Source: Artocarpus heterophyllus (lineage: Eukaryota > Streptophyta > Magnoliopsida > Rosales > Moraceae). Taken from it: a stretch of DNA of 64,000 nucleotides. A program made the position numbers and the translations under genes. Under the pieces are notes generated by a model. That model ran no database searches. It had not been told where the DNA came from and saw only the letters and a list, made by a program, of their open reading frames with translations. Location: the NCBI GenBank assembly GCA_025403435.1, contig CM046333.1:13851770-13915769 (forward strand), written 5' to 3'. Shown here in pieces: positions 62,587 to 64,000 of the stretch (the stretch's first letter is position 1; every line of letters starts with the position of its first letter).

Positions 62587-64000
62587 TGTAACGCCCCTAT
62601 GTGGAGATTAATAGTTTTTAATGAATTAAAATAAAAATCAAAAATAAAAGTAAACCTTAAAAGTAAAGTTGTCCGGGGCTTAAATGAAAACTCTCAAATC
62701 AAAAATAAAAATATAAACGACAATTAAACCACAGTTTGATGTAGCACCTTAAATTTAATAATATAAACTGTCGTCATCATTATTTTAACCCTCAACGCAT
62801 TTTAATACAGTCACAGAAAGTAACAATTAATGCTAACACTATCATGAAGAACATTCTTAACAATTGAAGCAGTCCCAATGTAATATGCTACATAGCTTCC
62901 TCAACTATTTTTCTCATAGCCACCTCACACTTAGTGAATCCTGAAAAGATAAAAACATAAGGGAATGAGCAACAATATGCTCAGTAGAGAAAACCATTAC
63001 TCACCTTTAGGTTTTTATCATTACCACATTAAAAACCACATTAAAACCCGCATGGTTATTTAATACTCATCATTATCCATATTATGAGATTTATTATAAT
63101 CATATTTCGTAGATACCATAGTTAATCATTACCGAGTTTCATACATATACATATATACAAATGTTACAGTTCATCATTATTCCTAGGTATCTACGTTTAA
63201 TAGAATATCACTCAACTCATCGAAACCCAAATGGGCATGCTTGGTCACCCTCTAAACATTCCAAGGGTGTTCCGGTGAGGGGACATCAAGCCCCGAGTCC
63301 TCACCAAGTCGATTCCTGTACAGTGTGTTCTGGGACTTTCAACCCAAGGAAGCGTCATCACCTTCCCCTTATTTTACCTTTTAGGGTATTCATGCCCAAG
63401 GACGTAACCGCCGCCCTCTTCACGTCTCACCATTTCTCTATATTCAATCATTATTAATAGAGTCAGTTTTTCTAACCATGTTTCTCAATTTATAACATGT
63501 GTCAATTCATTGTGTTCATCGCTGTACAATACAAGAAGAGTCCATGTCATGGTTTCATATGTGATACTCATATAATAGCAATTCAACTATATATATATAT
63601 ATCTTGCGGTAAAACAATCAATTTTAATTCCATAAAAACCTCACAAAAGATGAGTAATAGAATCCCTACCTTCCAAGCTTATCAACAATCTTTAAATCCC
63701 GGAATCAATAAACGTTAGCTCCACACTCCTTTGATCCTAAGGCGTGCATAAGGACAATTAAAACTAAAGCACAATATACAACCACATTCATAAATAAATC
63801 ATGTGTAAATCCATCTTATTAGTGTGTCATTAAAGCTTTTATACAAATCTCTTTTGAATACCACAATAAACAATCTTTGTCTTAACACAATATAAAATTA
63901 AACAAGTAATTTATATGTTTTAGTCCCTAATAAGATTCATCAATCACTTAGGATAATATTGGAAAGGTTGCAAGACATTAAGGAATTAGTTGGCGAGCAA
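62587..64000 (-). mobile_element. Ty3-gypsy-type LTR, cut by the window end
   Basis: Starts TGTAACGCCCCTATGTGG, so on the minus strand it ends ...GGGGCGTTACA, the same terminus type as the solo LTR at 376. AATCCTGAAAAGATAAAAAC and AGTAGAGAAAACCATTACTC are sequences I associate with this LTR class. No primer site stands to the left, so it is a 3' or solo LTR. The other end lies beyond the window. Short open frames inside are not genes. Confidence 0.55.

Noticed and set aside
1..64000. A multi-gene novel system, CRISPR array, operon or integrated virus
   Set aside because: The window is plant nuclear DNA with widely spaced, unrelated single genes. No regularly spaced repeats, gene clusters or viral genes beyond LTR retrotransposons were seen.

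Overview
The window is nuclear DNA of a flowering plant, most likely a eudicot. Genes carry GT-AG introns, intergenic DNA is very AT-rich and packed with LTR retrotransposons and small foldback repeats, and the encoded proteins are plant-type. I cannot name the species. Splice sites and reading frames were worked out by eye.

Layout. 1-16.1 kb: no supportable gene. It holds a 4.3 kb solo LTR of Ty3-gypsy type with an exact 5-bp target duplication (376-4686), LTR-like debris and small dispersed repeats. 16.1-24.3 kb: a SEN1/Upf1-type RNA/DNA helicase gene on the + strand (7 coding exons, 1363 aa) with a 1 kb intron in its 5' leader. 27.0-30.7 kb: a Sec14-like CRAL-TRIO lipid-transfer gene on + (334 aa). 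32.0-39.1 kb: a plastid-type 2,3-bisphosphoglycerate-dependent phosphoglycerate mutase gene on - (7 coding exons, 346 aa). Its second intron contains a complete but mutationally dead Copia element (33050-38036). 44.3-45.8 kb: a secreted Ole e 1/SAH7-like protein gene on - (161 aa).

47.5-54.1 kb is the most structured region. A unit of about 455 bp is tandemly duplicated. Unit 1 was split by a young, almost intact Copia element (47908-52946; LTRs differ by one substitution and one 16-bp indel; one frameshift in RNase H). Unit 2 was split by about 670 bp that includes a mitochondrial nad1 fragment (a NUMT). 54-64 kb: no gene; a deleted Copia remnant (59040-61227), a GC-rich island, further small repeats, and the end of another Ty3-gypsy-type LTR that runs off the window.

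The four host genes are unrelated housekeeping or tissue-specific genes and do not form a functional cluster. I found no evidence of a novel multi-gene system. The interest lies in the mobile-element history, the nested insertions, one unusual splice acceptor, and a short repeat family present in about ten copies.
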